A DNA stretch of 64,000 bases from Lachnospiraceae bacterium (GTDB lineage Bacteria > Bacillota > Clostridia > Lachnospirales > Lachnospiraceae). Under the pieces are notes generated by a model. The model was not told where the DNA came from, made no database searches, and saw only the letters and a program-made list of their open reading frames with translations. Below, in pieces: positions 9,378 through 17,771 of this stretch. A program made the translations under genes and the position numbers. Location: positions 1-64,000 of the forward strand of contig JAFYCS010000065.1 of the NCBI GenBank assembly GCA_017539565.1, given 5' to 3'. Positions within the stretch are counted from its first letter, which is position 1. Every line of letters begins with the position of its first letter.

Positions 9378-11018
9378 ATGATCGCAGCAAACAACGTGAC
9401 CTACCGCGTAGGCAAAAAAGCCCTCTTTGAGGACGTCAACATCAAATTCACCGAAGGCAACTGCTACGGACTCATAGGTGCTAACGGTGCAGGCAAATCC
9501 ACATTCTTAAAGATACTCTCAGGCGACCTGGATACCACCAACGGTGAGATCAGCATCACCCCCGGCCAGCGCCTTTCAGTCCTCGAACAGGACCATTTCA
9601 AATACGATGAGTATCCCGTTCTGGATACCGTTATCATGGGTAACAAGCGTCTCTATGACATAATGAAGGAAAAGGAAGCCATCTATCTGAAAGAAGACTT
9701 TTCCGATGAGGATGGTATCAGGGCCGGCGAACTGGAAGCCGAATTTGCAGAGATGGACGGATATGAAGCTGAATCCGATGCCGCTACCCTGTTAAACGGC
9801 CTGGGCATCGACACCTCACTTCACTATTCCATGATGAAGGACTTAAACGGCAGCGAAAAGGTCAAGGTCCTGCTGGCCAAGGCGCTCTTCGGTAACCCCG
9901 ATATCCTGCTCCTTGACGAGCCTACCAACCACCTGGACCTGGATGCCATCGCATGGCTTGAAGAATTCCTGATCAACTTTGACAATACCGTCATCGTTGT
10001 CAGCCACGACCGTTACTTCCTCAACAAGGTATGTACTTCCACCGCAGATATCGACTACGGCAAGATACAGCTCTATGCCGGCAACTACGATTTCTGGTAT
10101 GAGTCCAGCCAGCTGCTCATCAAGCAGATGAAGGAAGCCAACAAGAAGAAGGAAGAAAAGATCAAGGAACTGCAGGAATTCATCTCCCGTTTCTCGGCAA
10201 ATGCTTCCAAATCCAAACAGGCTACTTCACGTAAGCGTGCACTTGAAAAGATACAGCTGGATGAGATCAAACCCTCCAGCCGTAAGTATCCTTATATAGA
10301 CTTCCGTCCCGACCGCGAGATCGGTAACGAAGTACTCTTCGTCGAGGACATCTGCCTTAAAGGCGAAGACGGCAACATGCTCTTGAACCATGTCAGCTTC
10401 ACCATGGGGCATGATGACAAGATAGCTTTCGTAGGCGGAAACGAACAGGCAAAGACTGCACTCTTCCAGGTACTCACCGGCGAGCGCGAGCCTGATTCCG
10501 GAAGCTACAAGTGGGGCGTTACCACCTCACAGGCTTATTTCCCGAAGGACAATTCAAAGGAATTCGATAACGACTATACCATCACCGACTGGCTCATGGG
10601 TTACTCTCCCGTCAAGGATGTTACCTATGTCCGCGGTTATCTCGGACGTATGCTCTTCCCCGGCGAAGACGGCGTCAAAAAAGTCAAGGTACTCTCCGGA
10701 GGTGAAAAGGTCCGCTGCATGCTCTCAAAAATGATGATAAGCGGCGCAAACTGTCTTATCTTTGACGAGCCCACCAACCACCTGGATATGGAAAGCATAA
10801 CAGCGCTCAATACCGGCATGCTCAAGTTCCCCGGCGTAATACTCTTTGCCTGCCGTGACCACCAGCTGGTACAGACCACCGCAAACCGCATCATAGAGTT
10901 CATGCCCGACGGTACCATTATCGATAAGGTAACCACTTACGACGAATACCTTGAGGCCGATGAGATGGCAAGAAAGCGTACCGTTTACCAGGCACAGGTT
11001 GAGGATGATGAGAACTAA
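9378..11018 (+). CDS. ykpA: ABC-F family ATPase, YkpA/YbiT type
   Basis: Cytoplasmic twin-ATPase protein without membrane segments; ABC-F proteins act on the ribosome, but the exact role of the YkpA/YbiT branch is not settled. 546 residues. The first ATPase has Walker A GANGAGKST (34-42) and Walker B LLLDEPTNHLD; the linker is the charged KKKEEKIKELQEFISRF segment. The second site has a degenerate P-loop (GGNEQAKT) but a good signature LSGGEK and Walker B. I recall the same second-site decay in Bacillus YkpA, so this is a subfamily trait. AAGGAG lies 12 bases before the ATG, rather far. The next gene begins inside its last codons. Confidence 0.88.
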   Translation: MIAANNVTYRVGKKALFEDVNIKFTEGNCYGLIGANGAGKSTFLKILSGDLDTTNGEISITPGQRLSVLEQDHFKYDEYPVLDTVIMGNKRLYDIMKEKEAIYLKEDFSDEDGIRAGELEAEFAEMDGYEAESDAATLLNGLGIDTSLHYSMMKDLNGSEKVKVLLAKALFGNPDILLLDEPTNHLDLDAIAWLEEFLINFDNTVIVVSHDRYFLNKVCTSTADIDYGKIQLYAGNYDFWYESSQLLIKQMKEANKKKEEKIKELQEFISRFSANASKSKQATSRKRALEKIQLDEIKPSSRKYPYIDFRPDREIGNEVLFVEDICLKGEDGNMLLNHVSFTMGHDDKIAFVGGNEQAKTALFQVLTGEREPDSGSYKWGVTTSQAYFPKDNSKEFDNDYTITDWLMGYSPVKDVTYVRGYLGRMLFPGEDGVKKVKVLSGGEKVRCMLSKMMISGANCLIFDEPTNHLDMESITALNTGMLKFPGVILFACRDHQLVQTTANRIIEFMPDGTIIDKVTTYDEYLEADEMARKRTVYQAQVEDDEN

Positions 11019-11808
11019 GATATTCTTCTTCGACCTTGACGGCACTTTATTAAATACCGAGAAACAGATCACTCCCGACACCTATGCCGCTCTTCTTGAG
11101 TGGCATGATGCCGGGAATCTCATTGCCATATCTTCAGGCAGGCCCCTGATCAGCATATTGCAGGTAATTAAGGAACAGAAGCTTGAGGGCTTCGATCCTT
11201 TTGCCGTGGCTTTTAACGGCTCACAGATATATTCCTGCCGCGAAAAGCGCGACATCATAAGAAAAAACATATCCCTTGATGAAGTATGGGAAGTAAGCCG
11301 TACCGCAAAGAGCATTGGTCTGCATTGCCACAGCTATGATTCAGAGGGGATACTTACTCCCGCCATAAATGAAGAGATAAAATATTACACCCGCGTAGTA
11401 AAACTCCCTATACGGGTACTTCCGCAATTCCCCGAAGGACTTATTGATCCCCCCTGCAAGATGCTTTGCATAGACCTGACTGAAAGCGGAAAGCTGGATG
11501 AGATGATCTCCCTGATAAAGCGTGACAGCTTAACTACTATCCGCTCCAATCCCAGGTATCTGGAGGTATTCAATTCTACCGCAGGCAAGGGCGCTGCCGT
11601 CAGGGAGCTGGCAGATCACCTTGGCATAGATATCACCGGAACTTTCGCTGCCGGTGACGAAGAAAACGACATGTCCATGATAGAAGCCGCCGGCTGCGGC
11701 GTAGCCATGTGCAACGGTAATCCCTTGATATTTGATAAGGCGGACGTCGTGACGGACAGGGATAACGATCATGACGGACTGGCAGATATTATAAGACGTA
11801 ATATTTAA
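11005..11808 (+). CDS. HAD-superfamily phosphatase, Cof type
   Basis: Probable sugar- or nucleotide-phosphate phosphatase of the Cof/YidA class (subclass IIB); substrate unknown. Motif I is DLDGTLL, motif II is ISSGRP, the Lys is in GKGAAV, and the acidic motif is AAGDEENDMSM followed by GCGVAMCNG. Starting at 11005 gives 267 residues with motif I at the N-terminus as expected; the longer reading to 10951 lies wholly inside ykpA. The ATG overlaps the ykpA end by 14 bases in another frame, so translation is probably coupled. A hairpin repeat begins at its stop codon. Confidence 0.85.
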   Translation: MMRTKIFFFDLDGTLLNTEKQITPDTYAALLEWHDAGNLIAISSGRPLISILQVIKEQKLEGFDPFAVAFNGSQIYSCREKRDIIRKNISLDEVWEVSRTAKSIGLHCHSYDSEGILTPAINEEIKYYTRVVKLPIRVLPQFPEGLIDPPCKMLCIDLTESGKLDEMISLIKRDSLTTIRSNPRYLEVFNSTAGKGAAVRELADHLGIDITGTFAAGDEENDMSMIEAAGCGVAMCNGNPLIFDKADVVTDRDNDHDGLADIIRRNI

Positions 11809-11834
11809 GATCCTTCGCTTCGCTCAGGATGACA
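11807..11834 (+). repeat. dispersed hairpin repeat
   Basis: Full copy with ATCCT...AGGAT stem and the TGACA end. It forms a head-to-head pair with the next copy, six bases away. Confidence 0.85.
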
Positions 11835-11840
11835 CTCTAC

Positions 11841-11873
11841 TGTCATTCAGAGGGCGGAGCCCGAAGAATCTTA
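11841..11873 (-). repeat. dispersed hairpin repeat, long-stem variant
   Basis: Inverted copy. Outer stem ATTC...GAAT; the inner part is replaced by a GGGC-TCC-GCCC stem. The paired copies could act as a two-way transcription end after the HAD gene. Confidence 0.8.
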
Positions 11874-11874
11874 T

Positions 11875-11903
11875 TTGACATATCAATCAAATAATACTAT
11901 ACT
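11875..11903 (+). promoter_or_regulatory. strong promoter for the zinc-ribbon protein gene
   Basis: Plus strand: consensus -35 TTGACA (11875-11880), 17-base spacer, -10 TATACT (11898-11903), about 50 bases before the ATG at 11956. Confidence 0.85.
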
Positions 11904-11955
11904 GTTGCCGAGTTATGTAAATCAGTTCCACTAACCAAAGAAAGGAAAAAATACT

Positions 11956-13014
11956 ATGAAGATCTGTCCTAAATGTAATGCGCAGCAAACGGACGATACC
12001 AAGTTTTGCAACAGCTGCGGTTCACCTTTAGGTGATGTAGAACCTGTTGCAGATAACAACGCACCTGCCGCTAACAGCAATGTGCCGGCCGGCAATAACG
12101 ATCAGTCCGCAAATCCTTTTCCCGCTCCCATCTTCAACGGAGCGCCTGACAATTCACAGGCAAACGGAATGCCCCAGGGTAACATGGGCGGCAATATGAA
12201 CAATAATATGGGCGGCCCCGCTCCCCAGCCGGGCATGAATCCCCTGTTCAGTGCTCCTCCCATCGAAGAGCCCAAGAAAAAGAAGAGCCCTCTTCCCCTG
12301 ATCTTTGCAGGTGTGGCTGCATGTTTTGTTATCGTTATCGCAGTTGTACTTGTTCTGGTACTTGGCGGTGGTTACAAGAAGCCCATCAACAAGCTGGTAA
12401 GCCTCGTTAATTCCAAGAGCACCGATGTAAATGCATATATGAACTGCATCTCTCCTTCTTTTGTATCCGAGACATATAAAGAGGCACTTGGCCTTATCAA
12501 AGGCGGCGATGCAAAGAGCGAGCTGACCGATGCCATAAATGATACAGCTGACGACGCCTGGGACAGCCTTAAGGATGAGTTCGGCAAAGACTGGAAAGTA
12601 TCTGTTGAGTTCAAGAAGAATAAAAAGATGAGCGATAAAGACCTCGAAAAGCTCCAGAAGAACTACGACAGCCTCGCAAAGACCCTTGAAGGCCTTGACC
12701 TGGACGACGAAGATACCTGGGAAGATATCGCCGACTGGCTGGATGATGAGTATGACACAGAGCTCAATACTGCCAAGGCAGCAAAGATGGGTGAAAACCT
12801 CCTCAAGAAGCTGGACAACTTCAAGATCACCGAAGGTTACGAAGTTAAGGTAAAGGTAAACATCGAAGGCAAGGATAAGAAGGAATCCGAGACCATGGAA
12901 GCCAACGTTATCAAGGCTAACGGACAGTGGTTCATCGATCCCCTCTCATTCAGCGAAGGCGGTGTATCTGCAAGCAGCCTGATGTACATGCTGGACGATA
13001 TCGATCTGGATTAA
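11956..13014 (+). CDS. zinc-ribbon protein with one membrane anchor and an outer domain
   Basis: 352-residue protein of unknown function. It has an N-terminal zinc ribbon with Cys4, Cys7, Cys18 and Cys21; an Asn/Pro/Gly-rich low-complexity linker (about 30-105); a Lys cluster and one membrane helix (about 112-137); and a soluble C-terminal part (about 140-352) rich in Lys, Asp and Glu that should lie outside the cell. No signal peptide is needed: the ribbon stays in the cytoplasm. This cytoplasmic ribbon plus extracellular domain plan is common in Clostridia, but no activity is known to me. It has a strong promoter of its own and a terminator, so it is a single-gene unit. Confidence 0.75.
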   Translation: MKICPKCNAQQTDDTKFCNSCGSPLGDVEPVADNNAPAANSNVPAGNNDQSANPFPAPIFNGAPDNSQANGMPQGNMGGNMNNNMGGPAPQPGMNPLFSAPPIEEPKKKKSPLPLIFAGVAACFVIVIAVVLVLVLGGGYKKPINKLVSLVNSKSTDVNAYMNCISPSFVSETYKEALGLIKGGDAKSELTDAINDTADDAWDSLKDEFGKDWKVSVEFKKNKKMSDKDLEKLQKNYDSLAKTLEGLDLDDEDTWEDIADWLDDEYDTELNTAKAAKMGENLLKKLDNFKITEGYEVKVKVNIEGKDKKESETMEANVIKANGQWFIDPLSFSEGGVSASSLMYMLDDIDLD

Positions 13015-13039
13015 AAAATAAAGAAAAAGATTTTTTAAA

Positions 13040-13064
13040 GGGAGTCATCAGACTCCCTTTTTTT
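13040..13064 (+). terminator. Rho-independent terminator after the zinc-ribbon gene
   Basis: Stem GGGAGTC (13040-13046) and GACTCCC (13051-13057), four-base loop, followed by seven T. It separates two convergent units. Confidence 0.92.
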
Positions 13065-13084
13065 ATTCAGTATGACATAAAATT

Positions 13085-13351
13085 TCAGACATCTACGATA
13101 AGAAACCGCCCGTCTCCCACTGCGAAGACTTCCTCAGCTTCTGCGATATCTTCAGGTTCCATATCGGCAACATCCATGCCCAGCTCATCCAGATAATCGC
13201 AGGCTTCCTCTATGGAATCCACAACTACGGCCATGCTGTCTTTTAAGAACTCCTCCGCTTCCTCGCGGTTCTCCGCCACAGGCTCCGGGAAGAGCTTTTC
13301 CTGCTGTTCCAGAAACGCATCCAGCACCGCTTCATCAAATTCACTGCTCAT
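13085..13351 (-). CDS. small acidic protein of unknown function
   Basis: 88 residues, very acidic (many Glu and Asp), with no Cys, signal peptide or membrane helix. I do not recognise a domain. The ATG has AAGGAGG upstream, inside the end of maf, and overlaps maf by 11 bases in another frame, so the two are translationally coupled. Strong ribosome site and tight overlap make it a real gene. Its place at the end of the maf unit says nothing firm about its task. Confidence 0.7.
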   Translation of the reverse strand: MSSEFDEAVLDAFLEQQEKLFPEPVAENREEAEEFLKDSMAVVVDSIEEACDYLDELGMDVADMEPEDIAEAEEVFAVGDGRFLIVDV

Positions 13352-13943
13352 AATAAAGTTCCTCCTTGAATTTATTAAGCTCCGTCATAAATAGCTCCGA
13401 CGGAAAACCGATCACATTATCCCTGCTGCCTTCAAAGCTGCTTATATATTTTCCGAATTCTCCCTGTATGGCATAGGCTCCGGCTTTATCATCACCCTCT
13501 CCGCTGTTAACATATTCATCTATCTCCGCTTCTGTAAGCTGCCTGACATGCACATCCGTCCTGTCGCTGAAGGTCGCGGTCTTTCCTGAAGGGACATGAA
13601 TAAGGGTAACACCCGTATATACCTGGTGTGCCTTACCGGAAATAGTCTTTATCATCTCCTTTGCCTGCGCCCTGTCAACGGGCTTTCCCAGCACCTTTGA
13701 ATATATGGCTACAAGTGTATCCGCTGCTATTATTATACTGCCGGCATCCTTTGCGCTGCACTGTGCCGCCACAGACTTTGCCTTTCTTAAGGAGAGTTCC
13801 TCAACAATGGCATCCGGTGACATGATATCATGCTCTTCCGATGCATCGGATACCCGCACCTCATATTCAAATCCCAGACGGGATAAGATTTCCTTACGGC
13901 GCGGCGAACCGGAGGCCAGGATGTATTTGTATGACAATTTCAT
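13341..13943 (-). CDS. maf: Maf family nucleoside triphosphate pyrophosphatase
   Basis: Housecleaning enzyme that hydrolyses non-standard or pyrimidine NTPs to the monophosphate and pyrophosphate; some members affect septum formation. Using the ATG at 13943 (GGAG upstream with eight-base spacing) gives 200 residues, the usual length, and the protein begins MKLSYKYILASGSPRR with the substrate-binding SxSPRR at 11-16. The catalytic Asp is in AADT (Asp75), and YAIQGEFGKYI is the later conserved motif. The longer reading to 13967 would start inside a dispersed repeat and is rejected. It follows ppk on the same strand. Confidence 0.92.
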   Translation of the reverse strand: MKLSYKYILASGSPRRKEILSRLGFEYEVRVSDASEEHDIMSPDAIVEELSLRKAKSVAAQCSAKDAGSIIIAADTLVAIYSKVLGKPVDRAQAKEMIKTISGKAHQVYTGVTLIHVPSGKTATFSDRTDVHVRQLTEAEIDEYVNSGEGDDKAGAYAIQGEFGKYISSFEGSRDNVIGFPSELFMTELNKFKEELYYEQ

Positions 13944-13965
13944 TTTATTTCTCCGATAGTCTTTC

Positions 13966-14014
13966 AAGATCCTTCGCTACGCTCAGGATGACAGGATTGG
14001 TTGCTCAGGATGAC
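13966..14014 (+). repeat. dispersed hairpin repeat plus a partial copy
   Basis: Full copy at 13966-13993 (loop variant CTACGCTC) followed by a partial right half, TTGCTCAGGATGACT, at 14000-14014. It fills the gap between the ppk stop and the maf start. Confidence 0.85.
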
Positions 14015-14016
14015 TA

Positions 14017-16134
14017 CTATATCTTCTCCATCGGTATAAACCGCCTGCTGTCCTTGAGCTGATCCGGCTTTTCAAGCAGATCTGCGGCTTCCTGCTCAAA
14101 GCTGATCTGACAGGAGAAGCGGTTTTCTTTTGAAACGCGCTTCTTCTTGTAACTGCCGTCAGGCATCAGCACATGCTTCTTTGCGGTATCCTTAAACTGT
14201 TCTGTCAGTATATGAATCACGGTCTCTTTGAGTACGGCATCTTCAATGGGGAACATTATCTCCACCCTGCGTTCCAGATTACGGGGCATCCAGTCGGCGC
14301 TGGCCAGATACACCTCAGGATTGCAGTCGTTTTCAAATATGAATATGCGGCTGTGTTCCAGATAATTACCAACTATGGAATAAACCCTTATATTATCGCT
14401 CACGCCGGGTATGCCTGTCTTTAAGGAACATATACCGCGTACCAGCAGATCGATCTGTACGCCGGCAGCAGACGCTTCATACAGTGCAGCTATAACATCC
14501 GGATCGCACAGGGAGTTCATCTTGGCCTTAATGCCGCTCTGGCGTCCGGCCTTTGCAGCCTGGGTCTCGCGCTTTATAAGGCGCAGCAGGCGTTTCTTAA
14601 GCCACAGCGGTGCCAATGACAGACGGTTCCACTGAAGAGGCTCAGAATAGCCGGAAAGCATGTTAAACACTGCGGTAGCATCCTCTCCCACCGGTTCCGC
14701 ACAGGTAAGCAGTCCCATATCGGTATACAGCCTGGCCGTGGCGTCATTATAATTACCGGTTCCCAGATGGACGTAGCGTCTGATGCCGTCTTCCTCACGG
14801 CGTACCACCAGCGCTATCTTGCAGTGGGTTTTTAAGCCTACCAGGCCATAGATAACGTGGCAGCCGGATTTTTCAAGCATCCTGGCCCAGCCTATATTAT
14901 TCTCTTCGTCAAAACGTGCCTTCAATTCAACCAGCACGGATACCTGCTTGCCGTTCTCCGCAGCCTCCGCCAGGGCACGCACTATAGGTGAATTACCGCT
15001 GACACGGTAAAGGGTCTGCTTGATGGCCAGCACATCCGGATCCGATGCTGCCTGCTTTATGAACTCTACCACAGGCGTAAAGGACTGATACGGATGATGC
15101 AGCAGTATGTCCCCTTCCCTTATGGCAGCGAACACATCACAGCCCGCAGGGAGCCTGGGTACAGCACAGGGTTCGGGAGATCTGTGCTTAAACTTCTCAA
15201 AACCGTCCAGACCATAGATCTTCATAAGGAAGGTCAGATCCAGCGGTCCGTCTATCTCATATATATCCTCTTCGTTGATAGCCAGCTCCTGTTTCAAAAT
15301 CTTGAGCAGGCGCTTATCTATACCTTTCTCTGTTTCGAGCCTTATGACCTCTCCCCACTGGCGGCGCTTTATCTGCTTCTCTATCTCTTTAAGCAGGTCT
15401 TCTGCTTCTTCCTCTTCTATGGGGAGGTCCGCATTTCTCATTATCTGGAAAGGTGATGCACTGACAAGGTCGTAGTTCAGGAAAAGCTTGTCGATGTTAC
15501 GCTCTATGACTTCCTCAAGACGTATGACGCGGCGTCCTTCTTTTGAAGGCAGCTGGACAAGACGCGGGAGCACACTGGGCACCTGCACCGCAGCAAATAC
15601 CAGATTCTTATCTTTCTTGGGATCCTTGCCCTTCTTTGCAAGAAGAGCACAGATATTCAACGACTTGTTTTTGATCAGCGGGAAGGGCCTGGAAGAATCC
15701 ACAGCCATAGGCGTCAGCACGGGATAAACGCTGTCAGCAAAATATCTGTCAGCATATTCTGCCTCTTCGGCATTCATATCCTCATGGCGTTCCACCATCT
15801 TAAGGCCCTGCTTGCTACACTCAGCCGCCAGCTTATGATAGGTCAGATACTGATCCTTTACGAAATCGTGAAGCACCGGATACAAAAGTTCCAGCTGCCC
15901 CTCGGGCTTAAGTCCCGCGATATCTTTCTTGGTATATCCGGCGTGCACCATATCTTTTAACGATGCTACACGCACCATAAAGAATTCATCAAGGTTGGAA
16001 GCTGTGATACTTAAGAACTTGAGGCGTTCAAAAAGCTCTATCTCTTTATCCTTGGCCTCGGATAATACGCGTTCATTAAAGCGGACCCATGACAATTCCC
16101 TGTTGGTATAGTATTTAGTGTTGGTAAAATCCAT
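14017..16134 (-). CDS. ppk1: polyphosphate kinase PPK1
   Basis: Membrane-associated kinase that polymerises the terminal phosphate of ATP into long-chain polyphosphate, reversibly. About 705 residues. The N-terminal YYTNRELSWVRFNERVL and FFMVRVASLKD segments are typical, and the catalytic histidine region RRYVHLGTGNYNDATARLYTD is intact. The ATG at 16134 (MDFTN) is preferred because GGGGG lies 11 bases before it and only two before the ATG at 16143. Together with the Ppx-type phosphatase upstream it makes a polyphosphate synthesis and breakdown pair, with a dispersed repeat between them. Confidence 0.95.
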   Translation of the reverse strand: MDFTNTKYYTNRELSWVRFNERVLSEAKDKEIELFERLKFLSITASNLDEFFMVRVASLKDMVHAGYTKKDIAGLKPEGQLELLYPVLHDFVKDQYLTYHKLAAECSKQGLKMVERHEDMNAEEAEYADRYFADSVYPVLTPMAVDSSRPFPLIKNKSLNICALLAKKGKDPKKDKNLVFAAVQVPSVLPRLVQLPSKEGRRVIRLEEVIERNIDKLFLNYDLVSASPFQIMRNADLPIEEEEAEDLLKEIEKQIKRRQWGEVIRLETEKGIDKRLLKILKQELAINEEDIYEIDGPLDLTFLMKIYGLDGFEKFKHRSPEPCAVPRLPAGCDVFAAIREGDILLHHPYQSFTPVVEFIKQAASDPDVLAIKQTLYRVSGNSPIVRALAEAAENGKQVSVLVELKARFDEENNIGWARMLEKSGCHVIYGLVGLKTHCKIALVVRREEDGIRRYVHLGTGNYNDATARLYTDMGLLTCAEPVGEDATAVFNMLSGYSEPLQWNRLSLAPLWLKKRLLRLIKRETQAAKAGRQSGIKAKMNSLCDPDVIAALYEASAAGVQIDLLVRGICSLKTGIPGVSDNIRVYSIVGNYLEHSRIFIFENDCNPEVYLASADWMPRNLERRVEIMFPIEDAVLKETVIHILTEQFKDTAKKHVLMPDGSYKKKRVSKENRFSCQISFEQEAADLLEKPDQLKDSRRFIPMEKI

Positions 16135-16159
16135 ATTGATCATAACCCCCGATTTATAA

Positions 16160-16187
16160 AAGATCCTTCGCTTTGCTCAGGATGACA
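16160..16187 (+). repeat. dispersed hairpin repeat
   Basis: Full copy (loop variant CTTTGCTC) between ppk and ppx. A partial right half, TTCAGGATGA, follows at 16211-16220 and supplies the stop codon of the ppx gene. Confidence 0.8.
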
Positions 16188-16211
16188 AGCCGGTCAGTAT
16201 AAACAAACTGT

Positions 16212-17771
16212 TCAGGATGATGAACTGCTCCTGCGTATCACCGGACGCAGGCCGTATACTTCCTCAAAAAATGCAGCGCGGCTTGCAAAGCGCTCCTGTT
16301 CGAATAAGAGGTCGGCACCGGCATCAACATCTATGGTAAGCTTATCCTCCTTAAGGGATACCCTGATATCCTTTATCTTCTGTCTGTGACTCTTATCCAG
16401 AGCGTTTGCTATACGCAGTATCGCAGTAAGTTTGGCAATGGTAAGGTACGCCTCCTCATTGATATCACTGTGGGCAGACAGGTCTTCAAAATATTCAAAA
16501 GCTTCGTGATTGAATTTGACAACACAGGCCAGTATCTCTCTCTCCAGATGCGAGAGGCCTATCATCTCCGTGTTCATGATGATGGCGTGGGAGCATTCGC
16601 CCACATTGGTCATGTTGATGAACTTACCGCAGTCATGCAGTGTAGCTGAAAGTCTCAATATGAGTCTCTGGCGCTCACCCATGCCGTGCACGCGCTTCAT
16701 GCCGTCAAATATGGCCAGGGCGATATTCTCAAGAGCCTCGGCTCTCTTGCGGCTGCCCATATACCTGCGGCTGATGGTGGCTGCACAGGCCAGTATGTCG
16801 GCTTCAAAATCGCGGCTGGCGCTCATGAGCTTATTCTGCTCAGCATATTCATATGCGATACCGTCGCAGAGTGCGGCACCGGGAACCCATAATGCATCTG
16901 CCCCGAAACTCCTTGCCACACGCTTCATGATCCCCGCGGATATCTTTAAAAGCGGCACGCTCTCTTCCGATATCTCAAGAGCATCCGCAACCTCCTCACT
17001 GCCCTTGCCCATTACGCCGTCCGCAAACTCAAGAAAGGCATCGGCAGTAGCTATGCGGTCGTCCCCTACTCCTGGCACGGCAGTCTTAAACCGGTCTGAG
17101 AGATAATCATCCATGATGATAAGGTTCTTTATCTCCCTGTCCTTAAGATACATCTTCTTAAAGACCGAAAGCTGTCCGTCGATCATCTCATCCATAAGTG
17201 CTTCTATCTGTGTGGAACGTGGCTTCATATTCTGAAGACGTTCATGCAGACGCAGCACGCCCAGCTTAAGAGACTGGGTGATGACCAGGGCACCTTTATC
17301 AAAAAGCGAAAGCTGTATACTGCCTCCGCCAATATCCACTATTGCAGTGGGCTTTGCTATTATCGCATCAAAAGTATTTCCGAATGCTGCAATAGCCTTG
17401 TAATCCAAAAAACGCTGTTCGGAATTGCTTAATATCTCCAGATCTATGCCGCTTCGGTTTCTGATCTGGTCCAGCAGTATCTCGGTATTGTCCGTCTCAC
17501 GCAGTGCAGATGTGCCGTAAGCCCGGTAATCCCTGACATGATACTGCTTCATTATATCTTTGAATTCCTGCAGGATACGGAATAGCTCTTCCATCTTGGC
17601 CAGGCTTATCTTCCTCGTGGCATAGCTGTCCGTCCCCAGCGCAAGGCGGTGGCGGATATGATCGATCTGTCTTATGCCCTTGGGACTTATCTCAAAAATC
17701 TTAAGGCACAGTTCAAAACTTCCTACATCAATGGCCGCAAAAAGGCGGGGATTATTTTTCTTTTCTGCCAT
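16212..17771 (-). CDS. ppx: Ppx/GppA-type exopolyphosphatase with HD domain
   Basis: Removes terminal phosphates from polyphosphate or hydrolyses pppGpp. The 519-residue protein has the actin-like ATPase fold (AIDVGSFELCLKIFEI near the start; VDIGGGSIQLSLF as phosphate 2 loop) followed by an HD domain (about 330-480, with LHDCGK and FNHE). The long form with HD is the E. coli Ppx/GppA layout. Context with ppk and the stringent-response theme favours polyphosphate hydrolysis. The C-terminus is a run of serines, and the stop codon falls in a truncated copy of the dispersed repeat, suggesting the end of the gene was altered by insertion. The start overlaps the DUF815 gene by 20 bases; GGAAGG lies eight bases upstream. 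Confidence 0.88.
   Translation of the reverse strand: MAEKKNNPRLFAAIDVGSFELCLKIFEISPKGIRQIDHIRHRLALGTDSYATRKISLAKMEELFRILQEFKDIMKQYHVRDYRAYGTSALRETDNTEILLDQIRNRSGIDLEILSNSEQRFLDYKAIAAFGNTFDAIIAKPTAIVDIGGGSIQLSLFDKGALVITQSLKLGVLRLHERLQNMKPRSTQIEALMDEMIDGQLSVFKKMYLKDREIKNLIIMDDYLSDRFKTAVPGVGDDRIATADAFLEFADGVMGKGSEEVADALEISEESVPLLKISAGIMKRVARSFGADALWVPGAALCDGIAYEYAEQNKLMSASRDFEADILACAATISRRYMGSRKRAEALENIALAIFDGMKRVHGMGERQRLILRLSATLHDCGKFINMTNVGECSHAIIMNTEMIGLSHLEREILACVVKFNHEAFEYFEDLSAHSDINEEAYLTIAKLTAILRIANALDKSHRQKIKDIRVSLKEDKLTIDVDAGADLLFEQERFASRAAFFEEVYGLRPVIRRSSSSS

Noticed and set aside
11807-11873. Paired short repeats as a CRISPR or toxin-antitoxin locus
   Set aside because: There are only two inverted copies, no spacer pattern and no cas gene; they belong to the dispersed hairpin family.
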